Of a stretch of DNA of 64,000 nucleotides, positions 1 to 9,350 are shown piece after piece. Under the pieces are notes generated by a model. That model had not been told where the DNA came from, did no database searches, and saw only the letters and a list, made by a program, of their open reading frames with translations. Source of the stretch: Streptomyces tibetensis (GTDB lineage: Bacteria > Actinomycetota > Actinomycetes > Streptomycetales > Streptomycetaceae). The first letter of the stretch is position 1, and the number at the start of each line of letters is the position of its first letter. The stretch spans positions 62,001 through 126,000 of the forward strand of contig NZ_SZVW01000005.1 of NCBI RefSeq assembly GCF_007655005.1, written 5' to 3'. The position numbers and the translations under genes were made by a program.

Positions 1-523
1 CCGCCACCAGGAACCACAGCCAGTCCGTGCCCCCGTCCGACAGCCCCGCCGCCACGGAGTACAGAGCGAGCAGGGGCAGCCCGGCCGGAGCGGCGCTGCG
101 GAAGGTCACCGCGAGGGTGTCCACCAGCAGCCCGATGACCAGGACCCCGCCCAGGAGCATCAGCCGTATGCCGTCGGACTCCAGGGGCGCCGGGATCGCG
201 TACCGCGCGATGTCGTCACCGCCCTGCTGGAGCAGGAGCGCGAAGCGGTCGAAGGCCTGCGGTCCCGGGATCAGCCCGGCCAGGGCCTGCTCACGGGCGA
301 ACACGAAGGTCAGCAGCATCACGGTGACCACGGCCTGCGCCGCCACCGTCAGCGGCCGGGCCAGTGGCACCCGGCGGGCAGCGGCGCCCACGCCCGACTG
401 CAACGCCAGCAGGAAAGCCGCCTGCACGATCCAGGTGGCCGGCCGGACGAGGGGCAGCAGGGCGCACGCGGCCATCAGCGTGGCCGCCCAGGCGCCCAGC
501 GTCAGTCGTACCCGGCCGCTCAT
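1..523 (-). CDS. Transglutaminase-like membrane protein (DUF3488/TgpA N-terminus), partial
   Basis: Only the first ~174 codons are in the window; the gene runs off the left edge. The ATG (521-523) overlaps the stop of the DUF58 gene, so the two are translationally coupled. The visible part is a string of hydrophobic segments (about residues 8-24, 30-45, 55-72, 122-140 and 145-160), as in the membrane half of TgpA-like proteins, whose periplasmic half carries a transglutaminase fold with a Cys-His-Asp triad. That half is not visible here, so the call rests on the membrane pattern plus the MoxR-DUF58-transglutaminase gene order common in Actinobacteria. The role is unknown, probably in envelope protein maturation. 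Confidence 0.7.
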   Translation of the reverse strand, partial: MSGRVRLTLGAWAATLMAACALLPLVRPATWIVQAAFLLALQSGVGAAARRVPLARPLTVAAQAVVTVMLLTFVFAREQALAGLIPGPQAFDRFALLLQQGGDDIARYAIPAPLESDGIRLMLLGGVLVIGLLVDTLAVTFRSAAPAGLPLLALYSVAAGLSDGGTDWLWFLVA

Positions 524-1884
524 CACGGTCCCTCCCCGCCGCTCGCGGCGACCACGCCCCTGCGCTCCCGGTCCGCCAGCCGCCACAGCTCGTCCATGGA
601 GGCGCCCCGCGGCACGCGCAGGGCCGTCCACCCCGCCTCGCGCAGCATGCGCAGCCGGTCTCCGCTCCCGTCCAACGGGCCGGACACATCGCTCGGTTCC
701 CGCACCCAGGTGTCGCTGTCCAGCACGAAGGCGACCGCCCCCGGGCTGCGCTGCCGCATCCGGCCCAGCACGGCCGCCTGCTCCTCGTCCAGGTCGCCGA
801 GGAACGCCACCAGCAGCCCCTCGTTCCCGCCGCGCAGCACGTCGTAGGCCCGGGACAGGCCGGCGCCGTCGGAATGGTCGATCACCGCGAGGGTGTCCAT
901 CATCAGCCCGGCCGCGTCCGCCGACTCCTGGCTCGCGCCCGCGAAGCCGTCACCGCCCTCGCCGGGCACCGCGTTGCCGGTGTCCGTCAGCAGCCGTACC
1001 GAGTAGCCGCGTTCGAGCATGTGCACCAGGACCGAGGCGGCGCCCGACACGGCCCATTCGAAGGGCGAGTCCGGCCCCGCGCCCTGGTAGGCGATGCCGC
1101 GGGTGTCCAGCAGCACCGTGCAGCGGGCGCGTTGCGGCTGCTCCTCGCGGCGCACCATCAACTCGCCGTAGCGGGCGGTGGAACGCCAGTGCACGCGACG
1201 CAGGTCGTCGCCGTAGCGGTAGCCGCGCGGGATGACGTCGTCCTCGCCGGCCAGCGCGAGCGAACGCTGCCGCCCGTCGCCGTACCCCTTCGCCTCGCCG
1301 CCCAGGCGCACCGGCGCCAGCGGCTCCACGCGCGGGATGACCGTGAGGGTGTCGTACGTCGAGAAGGACCGGGTCAGCTCGCACATGCCGAACGGGTCGG
1401 TCAGGCGCAGCTGGAGAGGCCCCAGCGGGTAGCGCCCGCGCAGATCGGAGCGCACCCGGTAGGACACCTCGCGCCGGCCGCCCGCCTCCACCCGGTCGAG
1501 CACGAAGCGGGGCCGCGGACCGAGCACGTACGGCACCTTGTCCTGAAGCATCAGCAGGCCCGTGGGCAGCCGCGAGACGTTGTCCATCCGCAGATGGACC
1601 CGGGCCTCGCTGCCCGCGGGCACGCGTGAGGGGGAGAGCCGGCGGCTGCCCGCGACCCGGTAGCGGGTGCGGTAGAGCACCGCCGCGCACACCAGCGGCA
1701 GCACCGCCAGCAGCAGGCCCACGCGCAGCAGGTCGCTCTGGCCGAGTACGTAACTGCAGATCGCGGCCGCGACGCCGGCGGCCAGGAAGGAACGTCCGCG
1801 GGTGGTCAGACCGGCCAGAGCGGTGCGGACGCCGCCCTTCTCGCCCCGGTCGGCTTCCGGCCCGCCCGCCCCCGCGGTGGTCAT
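523..1884 (-). CDS. DUF58 domain protein (MoxR-associated)
   Basis: A protein of about 453 residues. Two hydrophobic stretches (about residues 37-72) precede a soluble part with the DUF58 hallmark YRYGDDLRRVHW near residue 220, followed by R-STARYGELMVR. The rest resembles the vWA-like fold of the family. The ATG at 1884 overlaps the TGA of the MoxR gene (TGATG); a GTG one codon earlier (1887) is also possible. DUF58 proteins are thought to act with MoxR AAA+ ATPases as chaperone-like partners, but the substrate is not known. The downstream transglutaminase gene is again coupled by overlap, so all three are probably made together. Confidence 0.85.
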   Translation of the reverse strand: MTTAGAGGPEADRGEKGGVRTALAGLTTRGRSFLAAGVAAAICSYVLGQSDLLRVGLLLAVLPLVCAAVLYRTRYRVAGSRRLSPSRVPAGSEARVHLRMDNVSRLPTGLLMLQDKVPYVLGPRPRFVLDRVEAGGRREVSYRVRSDLRGRYPLGPLQLRLTDPFGMCELTRSFSTYDTLTVIPRVEPLAPVRLGGEAKGYGDGRQRSLALAGEDDVIPRGYRYGDDLRRVHWRSTARYGELMVRREEQPQRARCTVLLDTRGIAYQGAGPDSPFEWAVSGAASVLVHMLERGYSVRLLTDTGNAVPGEGGDGFAGASQESADAAGLMMDTLAVIDHSDGAGLSRAYDVLRGGNEGLLVAFLGDLDEEQAAVLGRMRQRSPGAVAFVLDSDTWVREPSDVSGPLDGSGDRLRMLREAGWTALRVPRGASMDELWRLADRERRGVVAASGGEGP

Positions 1885-2960
1885 CACAGCCTCCGCGGCG
1901 GCTGCTGGGGATACACCGGAGCCGTACGGCCCGGGCCGCCGAAGCCGCTCTGCTGCTGCGGCCCGGCCGGCACCGGGGTGCGCTGCAGGATCTCCTCGAC
2001 GACCTGCTCGGCGGTGCGCCGGTTGAGCTGGGCCTGGGCGGTGGGCAGCAGGCGGTGGGCCAGGACGGCGACGGCGAGGGCCTGCACGTCGTCCGGCAGC
2101 GCGTACTCCCGGCCGCTGAGGGCCGCGGACGCCTTCGCCGCGCGCAGCAGGTGCAGCGTCGCGCGCGGGGAGGCGCCGAGTCTCAGGTCGGGGTGCGTGC
2201 GTGTGGCGCCGACCAGGTCGACGGCGTAGCGCCGGACCGGCTCGGCGACGTGCACCCCGCGCACCGCCTCGATGAGCTTGAGGATCTCGTCCGCGTGGGC
2301 CACGGGCTGGAGGTCCTGCAGCGGCGAGACGCCGCCGTGCACGTCCAGCATCTGTAGCTCGGCCTCCGCGCTCGGGTAGCCGACCGAGACCCGGGCCATG
2401 AAGCGGTCGCGCTGGGCCTCCGGCAGCGGGTAGGTGCCCTCCATCTCGACCGGGTTCTGCGTCGCCACCACCATGAAGGGGCTGGGCAGCTCGTAGGTCT
2501 TGCCGTCGATGGTGACCTGGCGCTCCTCCATCGACTCCAGGAGCGCGGACTGCGTCTTGGGGGAGGCGCGGTTGATCTCGTCGCCGATCACCACCTGCGC
2601 GAAGATCGCGCCCGGCTTGAACTCGAAGTCACGGCGCTGCTGGTCCCAGATGGACACACCGGTGATGTCCGACGGCAGCAGGTCGGGCGTGAACTGGATG
2701 CGCCGCACCGAGCAGTCGATGGACCGCGCCAGCGCCTTGGCCAGCATCGTCTTGCCGACACCCGGGACGTCCTCGATCAGCAGATGTCCCTCGGCGAGCA
2801 GCACGGTCAGCGAGAGCCGTACGACCTCGGGCTTGCCCTCGATCACGCTTTCCACCGACTGCCGCACGCGCTCCACCACGGCGGTCAGATCGTCCCCCAC
2901 CCGCGAGAAATCCCGGGTTGGGGGACCCCCATGGCTCGCTCGATCGTCATAGGTCGTCAC
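1884..2960 (-). CDS. MoxR-family AAA+ ATPase
   Basis: MoxR-type ATPase of about 358 residues. Walker A (GVGKT) lies near residue 67, Walker B is IGDEINRASPKTQ, and the sensor region reads ATQNPVEMEGTYPLPEAQRD, all typical of the family. The GTG at 2960 is preferred because GAGGAGCG lies just upstream and the protein then starts VTTYDDRA, although the frame stays open to 3068. These ATPases probably remodel or activate partner proteins in the cytoplasm. It heads a tightly coupled operon with the DUF58 and transglutaminase-like genes. Residues about 13-25 are encoded by a short GC palindrome that looks like an in-frame insertion (see findings). Confidence 0.9.
   Translation of the reverse strand: MTTYDDRASHGGPPTRDFSRVGDDLTAVVERVRQSVESVIEGKPEVVRLSLTVLLAEGHLLIEDVPGVGKTMLAKALARSIDCSVRRIQFTPDLLPSDITGVSIWDQQRRDFEFKPGAIFAQVVIGDEINRASPKTQSALLESMEERQVTIDGKTYELPSPFMVVATQNPVEMEGTYPLPEAQRDRFMARVSVGYPSAEAELQMLDVHGGVSPLQDLQPVAHADEILKLIEAVRGVHVAEPVRRYAVDLVGATRTHPDLRLGASPRATLHLLRAAKASAALSGREYALPDDVQALAVAVLAHRLLPTAQAQLNRRTAEQVVEEILQRTPVPAGPQQQSGFGGPGRTAPVYPQQPPRRL
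2900..2945. repeat. Short GC palindrome inside the MoxR 5' coding region
   Basis: On the plus strand TGGGGGACCCCCA (about 2920-2932) is a perfect palindrome lying within the N-terminal codons of the MoxR gene. Similar G5-N-C5 palindromes are scattered through Streptomyces genomes, and a related one lies inside the MscS gene at 32922-32944. It keeps the reading frame and encodes Gly/Pro-rich residues. Confidence 0.5.
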
Positions 2961-3135
2961 CCGGCGCTCCTCGGCCTTTCCCGTGCCCTCAGGAAGCACG
3001 GAATACCCCATTTTCCCGGGCCGACGCCGCACGACGCGGACCGGCCCACCCCGAACCACGGACACCACGCGTGAAAGGTTCCGCGTGACGCCACTCCCGC
3101 ATTCTTGCTGCCGTTACCGTTTCGTGTCACTCGAC

Positions 3136-3144
3136 TGTGGACAA
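3136..3144 (-). promoter_or_regulatory. DnaA-box-like 9-mer
   Basis: The minus strand reads TTGTCCACA, the preferred Streptomyces DnaA box, in the gap between the MoxR and carbonic anhydrase genes. A one-mismatch copy (TTGTCCACT) lies at 3846-3854. Isolated boxes can occur by chance, so a regulatory role is only possible. Confidence 0.3.
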
Positions 3145-3249
3145 CTGGCCGCGATATGTCGTTCTTGCGGCCATTCGAACGCGTGACTGACAGGATTTCG
3201 ACAGCTGCGGCGGGTGGTGGGCCGGGGTGGTCGCGTCCCGCCGCGCAGG

Positions 3250-3807
3250 TCAGGAGGCCGGGTCGACCTCGCGCAACAGGCCGGTCCGCACGTCGTAGAC
3301 GAATCCGCGCACGTCGTCGGTGTGCGGCAGGAAGGGCGAGGTGCGCACCCGCTGCATGGACTGCCGCACGTCCTGCTCGGCGTCCTGGAAGGACTCCACC
3401 GCCCATGACGGGCGCTGTCCGACCTCGGCCTCCAGGTCGCCGCGGAAGTCCTCGGTGAGGGTCTCCATGCCGCAGCCGGTGTGGTGGACGAGGACCACGC
3501 TGCGCGTGCCCAGCTTGCGCTGGCTGATGGTGAGGGAGCGGATCACGTCGTCGGTGACCACGCCGCCCGCGTTGCGGATGGTGTGGCAGTCGCCGAGCTC
3601 CAGGCCCAGCGCGCCGAGCGGGTCGAGACGGGCGTCCATGCAGGCCACGACGGCCACGTGCAGGGCCGGCGCGCCGTCCAGCCCGGCGTGCCCGAAGGTT
3701 TCGGCGTACCGGGCGTTCGCCTGGACGATACGGTCGGTGACCGTGCCTTCGGCCGCTATGGCGCTCTCCGAACCCGTGGGTACCGATGCAGAAGTCGTCA
3801 TAGGCAT
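3250..3807 (-). CDS. Beta-class carbonic anhydrase
   Basis: Interconverts CO2 and bicarbonate in the cytoplasm. The zinc-site signature is complete: CMDARLD (Cys56, Asp58, Arg60) and HHTGCGM (His109, Cys112). The length of about 185 residues fits the small bacterial beta class. The start is uncertain: ATGs lie at 3807 and 3801 and a GTG at 3822, none with a strong ribosome-binding site. The gene is monocistronic and divergent from the dcw cluster. Bicarbonate supply to carboxylases is the usual role. Confidence 0.88.
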   Translation of the reverse strand: MPMTTSASVPTGSESAIAAEGTVTDRIVQANARYAETFGHAGLDGAPALHVAVVACMDARLDPLGALGLELGDCHTIRNAGGVVTDDVIRSLTISQRKLGTRSVVLVHHTGCGMETLTEDFRGDLEAEVGQRPSWAVESFQDAEQDVRQSMQRVRTSPFLPHTDDVRGFVYDVRTGLLREVDPAS

Positions 3808-4192
3808 GACGTTACTGGTCACACCCGGTCCAGGCCTCCTGTGGAAGTGGACAAAGAATGCCGCCGAGGGGTGGTTGTGAGGTACCCCACAAGGGTGGTG
3901 TCCTGGTCGGCGTGCGAACGGCGGCGACGCGCAGGCCGGTTGATTGACCGGGCGACACCGTGGACTAAAGTGACGCGAAGCGGGAGGCGAGACTCTCCCC
4001 GCTGGACTGAATTCTTCGGAGACCCCGGCGACGACCGGAGATCTCCCCGCGTGCGCGGCGCGTACGTACGGCTCGGCCTTCTCCCGCTCCCGGTCGGCTG
4101 ACGCTTCCGGCGCCGGCAGGCCTCATGTCCACGAGCGGGCGGGGACCCGGCGGTGCGTACGGCCGTGCCGGATCTGAGAGGGCCCAGGACAA
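3808..4192. other. Intergenic region between carbonic anhydrase and rsmH; no mraZ
   Basis: These 385 bases have no convincing ORF on either strand. They hold the dcw promoter (3944-3971), a one-mismatch DnaA-box-like 9-mer at 3846-3854 and a leader of about 215 bases before rsmH. MraZ, which precedes rsmH in many bacteria, is not encoded here: no frame gives its two repeated DXXXR-type modules. Confidence 0.6.
3944..3971 (+). promoter_or_regulatory. Likely sigma-70/HrdB promoter for the dcw cluster
   Basis: TTGACC (3944-3949), a 16-bp spacer and TAAAGT (3966-3971) make a good housekeeping promoter pointing at rsmH. It would give a leader of about 215 nt. This comes from motif reading only. 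Confidence 0.6.
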
Positions 4193-5191
4193 ATGGGGCG
4201 CGAAGCGCATTCGATGAAGGGTGGTGGGCGACGGGAGGGAGAGAGTCGACACGTCCCGGTGATGCTCCAGCGGTGCCTGGATCTGCTGGCACCCGCCCTG
4301 GAGGGCCCGGACGCCGTGGTCGTCGACTGCACCCTCGGCCTCGGCGGCCACAGCGAGGCGCTGCTCGCGCGATTCCCCGGCACCCGGCTCGTCGCCCTCG
4401 ACCGGGACAAGGAGGCCCTGCGCCTGTCCGGCGAGCGCCTCGCCCCCTACGGCGAGCGCGCCACCCTCGTCCACGCCGTCTACGACGAGCTCCCCGAGGT
4501 GCTCGACAGGCTCGGCATCGCGCGCGCGCAGGGCGTCCTGTTCGACCTGGGCGTCTCCTCCATGCAGCTCGACGAGGCCGACCGCGGCTTCGCCTACGCC
4601 CAGGACGCCCCCCTCGACATGCGCATGGACCAGACGACCGGCGTCAGCGCCGCCGAGGTCCTCAACACCTACCCGCCGGGCGAACTCGTGCGCATCCTGC
4701 GGGCCTACGGCGAGGAGAAGCAGGCCAAGCGGATCGTGAGCGCGATCGTGCGGGAGCGGGAGAAGGAGCCGTTCAGCAACAGCGCGCGGCTCGTCGAACT
4801 GATCCGCGACGCTCTGCCGCAGGCCGCCAAGCGCACCGGCGGCAACCCGGCCAAGCGCACCTTCCAGGCCCTGCGCATCGAGGTCAACGGCGAGCTCTCC
4901 GTACTGGAACGCGCGATCCCCGCCGCCGTGAAGGCGCTCGACGTGGGCGGGCGGATCGCCGTGCTGTCGTACCACTCGCTGGAGGACCGGCTGGTCAAGC
5001 AGGTCTTCGCGGCGGGCGCCGCCACCACCGCGCCGCCCGGGCTGCCCGTCGTCCCCGAGCGCTACCAGCCGCGGCTCAAGCTGCTCACCCGCGGTGCCGA
5101 ACTCCCCACCGAAGAGGAGATCGCCGAGAACCGGCGGGCGGCACCGGCGCGACTGCGCGGGGCCCAGCGCATCAGGGAGGACGTCGAGTGA
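4193..5191 (+). CDS. rsmH: 16S rRNA (cytosine1402-N4)-methyltransferase
   Basis: RsmH (MraW) methylates N4 of C1402 in 16S rRNA using SAM. Family features: the HVPVML start of the fold (about residue 20), the SAM-binding motif [14 protein letters not shown] (about 44), [19 protein letters not shown], and the C-terminal [11 protein letters not shown]. At ~332 residues it has the usual length. The start is uncertain: ATG 4193 or ATG 4214. HVPVML must be included, so the start cannot be later than about 4246. It is the first dcw gene here; ftsL starts 31 bases after its stop. Confidence 0.92.
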   Translation: MGREAHSMKGGGRREGESRHVPVMLQRCLDLLAPALEGPDAVVVDCTLGLGGHSEALLARFPGTRLVALDRDKEALRLSGERLAPYGERATLVHAVYDELPEVLDRLGIARAQGVLFDLGVSSMQLDEADRGFAYAQDAPLDMRMDQTTGVSAAEVLNTYPPGELVRILRAYGEEKQAKRIVSAIVREREKEPFSNSARLVELIRDALPQAAKRTGGNPAKRTFQALRIEVNGELSVLERAIPAAVKALDVGGRIAVLSYHSLEDRLVKQVFAAGAATTAPPGLPVVPERYQPRLKLLTRGAELPTEEEIAENRRAAPARLRGAQRIREDVE

Positions 5192-5222
5192 GGCGTGTGC
5201 AGGCCGGACCGAGGGAGCGTGC

Positions 5223-5672
5223 GTGAGCGGCAAACCCGAACTCAAGGGGAGGGCGGCCCGACTCGCGCGGCTCCTCCCGACCGGCCCCGGGCAGGCGGCC
5301 CGCACCCCGTTCGTCCTGCTGGTCGTCCTCCTCCTCGGCGGCGGTCTCATCTGCCTCCTGGTGCTGAACTCGGCCCTCAGCGAGGGCGCGTTCCAACTCG
5401 ACGACCTCCAGCGCGGGACCAAGAACCTCACCGACGAGGAGCAGGCCCTCCAGCGGGACATCGACGCCTACTCCGCCCCCGACGCCCTGCAGCGCCGCGC
5501 CCGCGAGCTCGGCATGGTGCCCGGCGGCGACCCGGCCTTCCTCGACCCCGACGGCACCGTCAAGGGCGTCCCCAGCGCCGCTCCCGGCGTCCGGCTGCCC
5601 GCCGCGCACACCCCTATGGTCCTCGCCCCGGAGGCCATGCCCAACGGCCTCGCCCCGACCCCCGGCAGGTGA
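5223..5672 (+). CDS. ftsL: Cell division protein FtsL
   Basis: Small bitopic divisome protein of 149 residues: a basic cytoplasmic N-terminus, one membrane helix (about residues 28-48, FVLLVVLLLGGGLICLLV) and an outer coiled-coil segment (about 50-85) with an alternating hydrophobic pattern. FtsL pairs with DivIC/FtsB and FtsQ. The GTG at 5223 is chosen because GAGGGAGC precedes it; the frame stays open further upstream without a good site. Its stop overlaps a GTG of ftsI. The Pro/Ala-rich tail is typical of streptomycete FtsL. Confidence 0.85.
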   Translation: MSGKPELKGRAARLARLLPTGPGQAARTPFVLLVVLLLGGGLICLLVLNSALSEGAFQLDDLQRGTKNLTDEEQALQRDIDAYSAPDALQRRARELGMVPGGDPAFLDPDGTVKGVPSAAPGVRLPAAHTPMVLAPEAMPNGLAPTPGR

Positions 5673-5677
5673 CGGAA

Positions 5678-7636
5678 GTGTCCGACAGGCAACCGCCGCG
5701 CCGCCGCGTGCCCGGCCCCGCAAGGCCCGCCCGCCCCGACGCCCGGCGCCGCCCCGCCCCCGGTGCCCGTCCGGCCCGGCGCCCGGGACAGAGTCGCCCG
5801 GCGGCGACCAAGCCGCTGCGGCTGGGCAGCCCCCGCCCCCGCCTGCGGCTGGTGGGGCTCGCGCTGACCCTGGTCCTGGCCGCCTTCGTCGTACGGCTGT
5901 TCCAGGTGCAGGCCGTCGACGCGAGCACGTACGCGGCCAAGGCCGAGCAGAACCGGTATGTCGGGCAGGTGCTCGCCGCGGACCGGGGCGAGATCACCGA
6001 CCGGTCCGGTGTGGCCCTCGCGACCAGCGAGGACGCCTACGACATCACCGCCGACCCCACGATGTTCGCCCCCGGCATGCTGAAGATCGCGGACGGGCCC
6101 GAGCAGGCGGCCGCACTCCTCGCCCCCATCCTCGGTCAGGAGCAGGAGGACCTGGTCGAGAAGCTGCGGCCGAAGAACCCCGCCCTGCGCTACGTCAAGC
6201 TGGCCTCCCGCCAGACCCCGCAGGTCTGGAAGCAGATCAAGGACCTCAAGTCGGCACTCGCCAAGAAGGCCGAGACCGACAAGTCCACGCCCAACGTCCT
6301 GTCCGGCGTCTTCTCCGTCGCCACCAGCAAGCGCGTGTACCCCGGCGGCGATCTGGCCGCAGGGATACTGGGCTGGGTCAACGGCGAGGGCAAGCCCGGC
6401 GGCGGCATCGAACTGCAGCTGAACAAGCAGCTCGCCGGCAAGGACGGCAAGATCCGCTACGCCCAGTCCGGCGGCCGTCTCGTGCCCACCGCGGGCTCCA
6501 CCGAGACACCCGCCGTCCCCGGCAGCGACGTCGAGCTCACCATCGACCGCGACATCCAGTGGGCCGCCCAGAACGCCATCAGCGACCAGGTGAAGGAGTC
6601 CGCGGCCGACCGCGGCTACGTCATCGTCCAGGACACCCGCACCGGGCAGGTCCTGGCCATGGCCAACTCGCCCGGCTTCGACCCGAACGACCTGTCCGAC
6701 GCCGACCCGGCCGCCCTCGGCAACGCCGCCGTCCAGGACGCCTTCGAGCCCGGCTCCACCGCCAAGGTCATGTCGATGGCGGCCGTCCTCCAGCAGAACG
6801 TCGCCACACCGGGGACCCACGTGGTCGTGCCCAACCGGCTGCACCGCGGCGACCGGCTCTTCAAGGACGACATCGACCACCCGACCTGGTACCTCACGCT
6901 CAACGGCGTCCTCGCCAAGTCCAGCAACATCGGCACCATCCTCGCCACCGGACAGCTCGGAAAGACCCAGGCCCAGGCCAACAAGGTCCTCTACGACTAC
7001 CTGCGCAGGTTCGGCCTCGGCAGCTACACCGGGCTCGGCTTCCCCGGCGAGACCAAGGGCATCCTCGCCCCGCCCGACAAGTGGTCGACCTCGCAGCAGT
7101 ACACGATCCCTTTCGGCCAGGGCGTCTCCATCAACGCCATGCAGGCGGCCTCCGTGTACTCGACCATCGCCAACGGCGGCGTCCGCATCCAGCCGACCCT
7201 CGTACGCGGCACCAGGGGCCCCGACGGCCAGTTCACGCCCGCCCCGAAACCCGAGAGGAACCGGGTCGTCAGCGAGGCAACGGCGAAAACCCTCGCCCAC
7301 ATGCTGGAGTCCGTCGTGGACGACGAGGAGGGCACCGGCACCAAGGCGCGCATCCCCGGCTATCGCGTCGCGGGCAAGACGGGCACGGCCAACCGCGTGG
7401 ATCCGGCCACCGGCAAGTACCACGGCTACACCTCGTCGTTCGCCGGGTTCGCGCCCGCCGACAAGCCCCGTATCACCGTCTACTGCGCCATCCAGAACGC
7501 CACCCAGGGCAGCTACTTCGGCGGGCAGATCTGCGGACCCGTGTACAAGAAGGTCATGGAGTTCGCACTGAAGTCCCTCCAGGTCCCGCCGACCGGCGCC
7601 AAGGCCGCGAAACTGCCCGTCTCCTTCAAGCAGTGA
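5678..7636 (+). CDS. ftsI: Septal peptidoglycan transpeptidase FtsI (PBP3)
   Basis: Class B penicillin-binding protein that cross-links septal peptidoglycan outside the membrane. An Arg/Pro-rich cytoplasmic tail of about 45 residues is followed by a membrane helix (about 52-75), the dimerisation region, then the transpeptidase with S360-T-A-K363, S415-S-N417 and K567-T-G. Of 652 residues, the long basic tail is typical of Streptomyces. Start choice: GTG 5678 has AGGTG six bases upstream, while GTG 5669 overlaps the ftsL stop; either couples it to ftsL. No PASTA domain is present. Confidence 0.93.
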   Translation: MSDRQPPRRRVPGPARPARPDARRRPAPGARPARRPGQSRPAATKPLRLGSPRPRLRLVGLALTLVLAAFVVRLFQVQAVDASTYAAKAEQNRYVGQVLAADRGEITDRSGVALATSEDAYDITADPTMFAPGMLKIADGPEQAAALLAPILGQEQEDLVEKLRPKNPALRYVKLASRQTPQVWKQIKDLKSALAKKAETDKSTPNVLSGVFSVATSKRVYPGGDLAAGILGWVNGEGKPGGGIELQLNKQLAGKDGKIRYAQSGGRLVPTAGSTETPAVPGSDVELTIDRDIQWAAQNAISDQVKESAADRGYVIVQDTRTGQVLAMANSPGFDPNDLSDADPAALGNAAVQDAFEPGSTAKVMSMAAVLQQNVATPGTHVVVPNRLHRGDRLFKDDIDHPTWYLTLNGVLAKSSNIGTILATGQLGKTQAQANKVLYDYLRRFGLGSYTGLGFPGETKGILAPPDKWSTSQQYTIPFGQGVSINAMQAASVYSTIANGGVRIQPTLVRGTRGPDGQFTPAPKPERNRVVSEATAKTLAHMLESVVDDEEGTGTKARIPGYRVAGKTGTANRVDPATGKYHGYTSSFAGFAPADKPRITVYCAIQNATQGSYFGGQICGPVYKKVMEFALKSLQVPPTGAKAAKLPVSFKQ

Positions 7637-7694
7637 TCAGGGCCGACCCGCCCTGATCAGCACTCAGCCCCACCGAGCCACCAGGACCGCCTCC

Positions 7695-9350
7695 GTGACA
7701 ACGATCACCCCCGACCCCGGCAACCAGAGCAGCACCGGCCCCTCACTTCGCCCGGAGGCGGGTACGCCCGGTACGCTCACCGCCGTGCCACACGCTGATC
7801 AGTCCCAAACCACCCAGAAGGGCCATCCCGTGACATACCCCGGGCCGCCCAGGCCGGTTCAGGTCTCCGCCACACCCCTCGCGGAACTCGCCGGTCAGCT
7901 GGGTGCCACCGCGCCGGAGAGCGCCGCCGAGGTCACGGGCATCACCCACGACTCGCGTGCCGTGCGCCCCGGTGACCTGTACGCCGCCCTCCCGGGGGCC
8001 CGGGTGCACGGCGCCGACTTCGTCAACCAGGCCGCGGGTCTGGGTGCCGCCGCCGTGCTGACCGACCCCACCGGCGCCGAGCGCGCCGCCGCGTCCGGCC
8101 TGCCGGTCCTGGTCGTCGACGACCCGCGCGCGCAGATGGGCGAGCTGGCCGCCACGATCTACGGCCACCCCGGCCGGGACCTGCTCCAGATCGGCATCAC
8201 CGGCACCTCCGGCAAGACCACCACGGCCTACCTCGTCGAAGGCGGCCTGAAGACGGTTCGGTCCACCGGCCTGATCGGCACGGTCGAGATGCGCATCGGC
8301 GAGGAGCGCATCAAGTCCGAGCGCACCACCCCCGAAGCCACCGACCTCCAGGCCCTGTTCGCCGTCATGCGCGAACGCGGTGTGGACGCGGTCGCCATGG
8401 AGGTCTCCAGCCACGCCCTGGTCCTCGGCCGGGTCGACGGCTGCGTCTTCGACATCGGCGTCTTCACCAACCTCAGCCCGGAACACATGGAGTTCCACTC
8501 GGGCATGGAGGACTACTTCCAGGCCAAGGCGCAGCTCTTCACGCCGAAACGCGGCAAACTCGGCGTGGTCAACGTCGACGACGAATACGGACGCCGGCTG
8601 GCGAACGAGGCCACCGTCCCGGTCGTCACCTACTCCGCCGAGGGCCACCCCGACGCCGACTGGCGCGCCGAGGACGTCGAGGTCGGCCGGCTGGACTCGA
8701 CGTTCACCGTCGTCGGTCCCAAGGGCGAGCGGATCAGTGCCAGGTCGCCGCTGCCGGGTCCCTTCAACGTGGCCAACACCCTGGCCGCGATCGTCGCCCT
8801 CGCCGTAGCCGGGCTCGACCCGCAGGCCGCCGCCGACGGCGTCGCCGCCGTCCCGGGCGTCCCGGGCCGCCTGGAGCGCGTGGACGCCGGGCAGCCCTAC
8901 CTCGCGGTCGTCGACTACGCCCACAAGACCGACGCCGTCGAGTCCGTGCTGCGCGCCCTGCGCAAGGTCACCGAGGGCAGGCTGCACATCGTCCTCGGCT
9001 GCGGTGGCGACCGGGACAAGACCAAGCGCGAACCCATGGGCGCCGCCGCGGCGCGGCTCGCCGACACCGCCGTACTGACCTCCGACAACCCGCGTGGCGA
9101 GGACCCTCTCGCGATCCTCGCCACGATGCTCCAGGGCGCTGCGTCCGTGCCCGCGCACGAGCGCGGCGAGGTGCAGGTCTTCGAGGACCGGGCCGCGGCG
9201 ATCGCCGCCGCCGTGGCCCGCGCCGAGCCCGGCGACACCGTGCTGGTCGCGGGCAAGGGCCACGAGCAGGGCCAGGACATCGCCGGGGTGGTCCGTCCCT
9301 TCGACGACCGCCAGGTGCTCCGCGAAGCCATCCAGAAGACCCAGGGATGA
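7695..9350 (+). CDS. murE: UDP-MurNAc-tripeptide ligase MurE
   Basis: Adds diaminopimelate to UDP-MurNAc-L-Ala-D-Glu in the cytoplasm. The ATP loop GTSGKTTT is near residue 172, the central domain follows, and the amino-acid-selecting motif DNPRGEDP is near residue 460, the DAP-type signature. Streptomyces use LL-DAP. The GTG at 7695 gives 551 residues, with a variable N-terminal stretch of about 50 residues that is common in the genus; a later start is possible. Its last codons and stop are duplicated just downstream (9330-9375), which places a copy in the murF leader. Confidence 0.9.
   Translation: MTTITPDPGNQSSTGPSLRPEAGTPGTLTAVPHADQSQTTQKGHPVTYPGPPRPVQVSATPLAELAGQLGATAPESAAEVTGITHDSRAVRPGDLYAALPGARVHGADFVNQAAGLGAAAVLTDPTGAERAAASGLPVLVVDDPRAQMGELAATIYGHPGRDLLQIGITGTSGKTTTAYLVEGGLKTVRSTGLIGTVEMRIGEERIKSERTTPEATDLQALFAVMRERGVDAVAMEVSSHALVLGRVDGCVFDIGVFTNLSPEHMEFHSGMEDYFQAKAQLFTPKRGKLGVVNVDDEYGRRLANEATVPVVTYSAEGHPDADWRAEDVEVGRLDSTFTVVGPKGERISARSPLPGPFNVANTLAAIVALAVAGLDPQAAADGVAAVPGVPGRLERVDAGQPYLAVVDYAHKTDAVESVLRALRKVTEGRLHIVLGCGGDRDKTKREPMGAAAARLADTAVLTSDNPRGEDPLAILATMLQGAASVPAHERGEVQVFEDRAAAIAAAVARAEPGDTVLVAGKGHEQGQDIAGVVRPFDDRQVLREAIQKTQG

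Noticed and set aside
27-1235. Plus-strand frame of 402 codons opposite the DUF58 operon
   Set aside because: Arg/Pro/Ser-rich shadow of the minus-strand operon.
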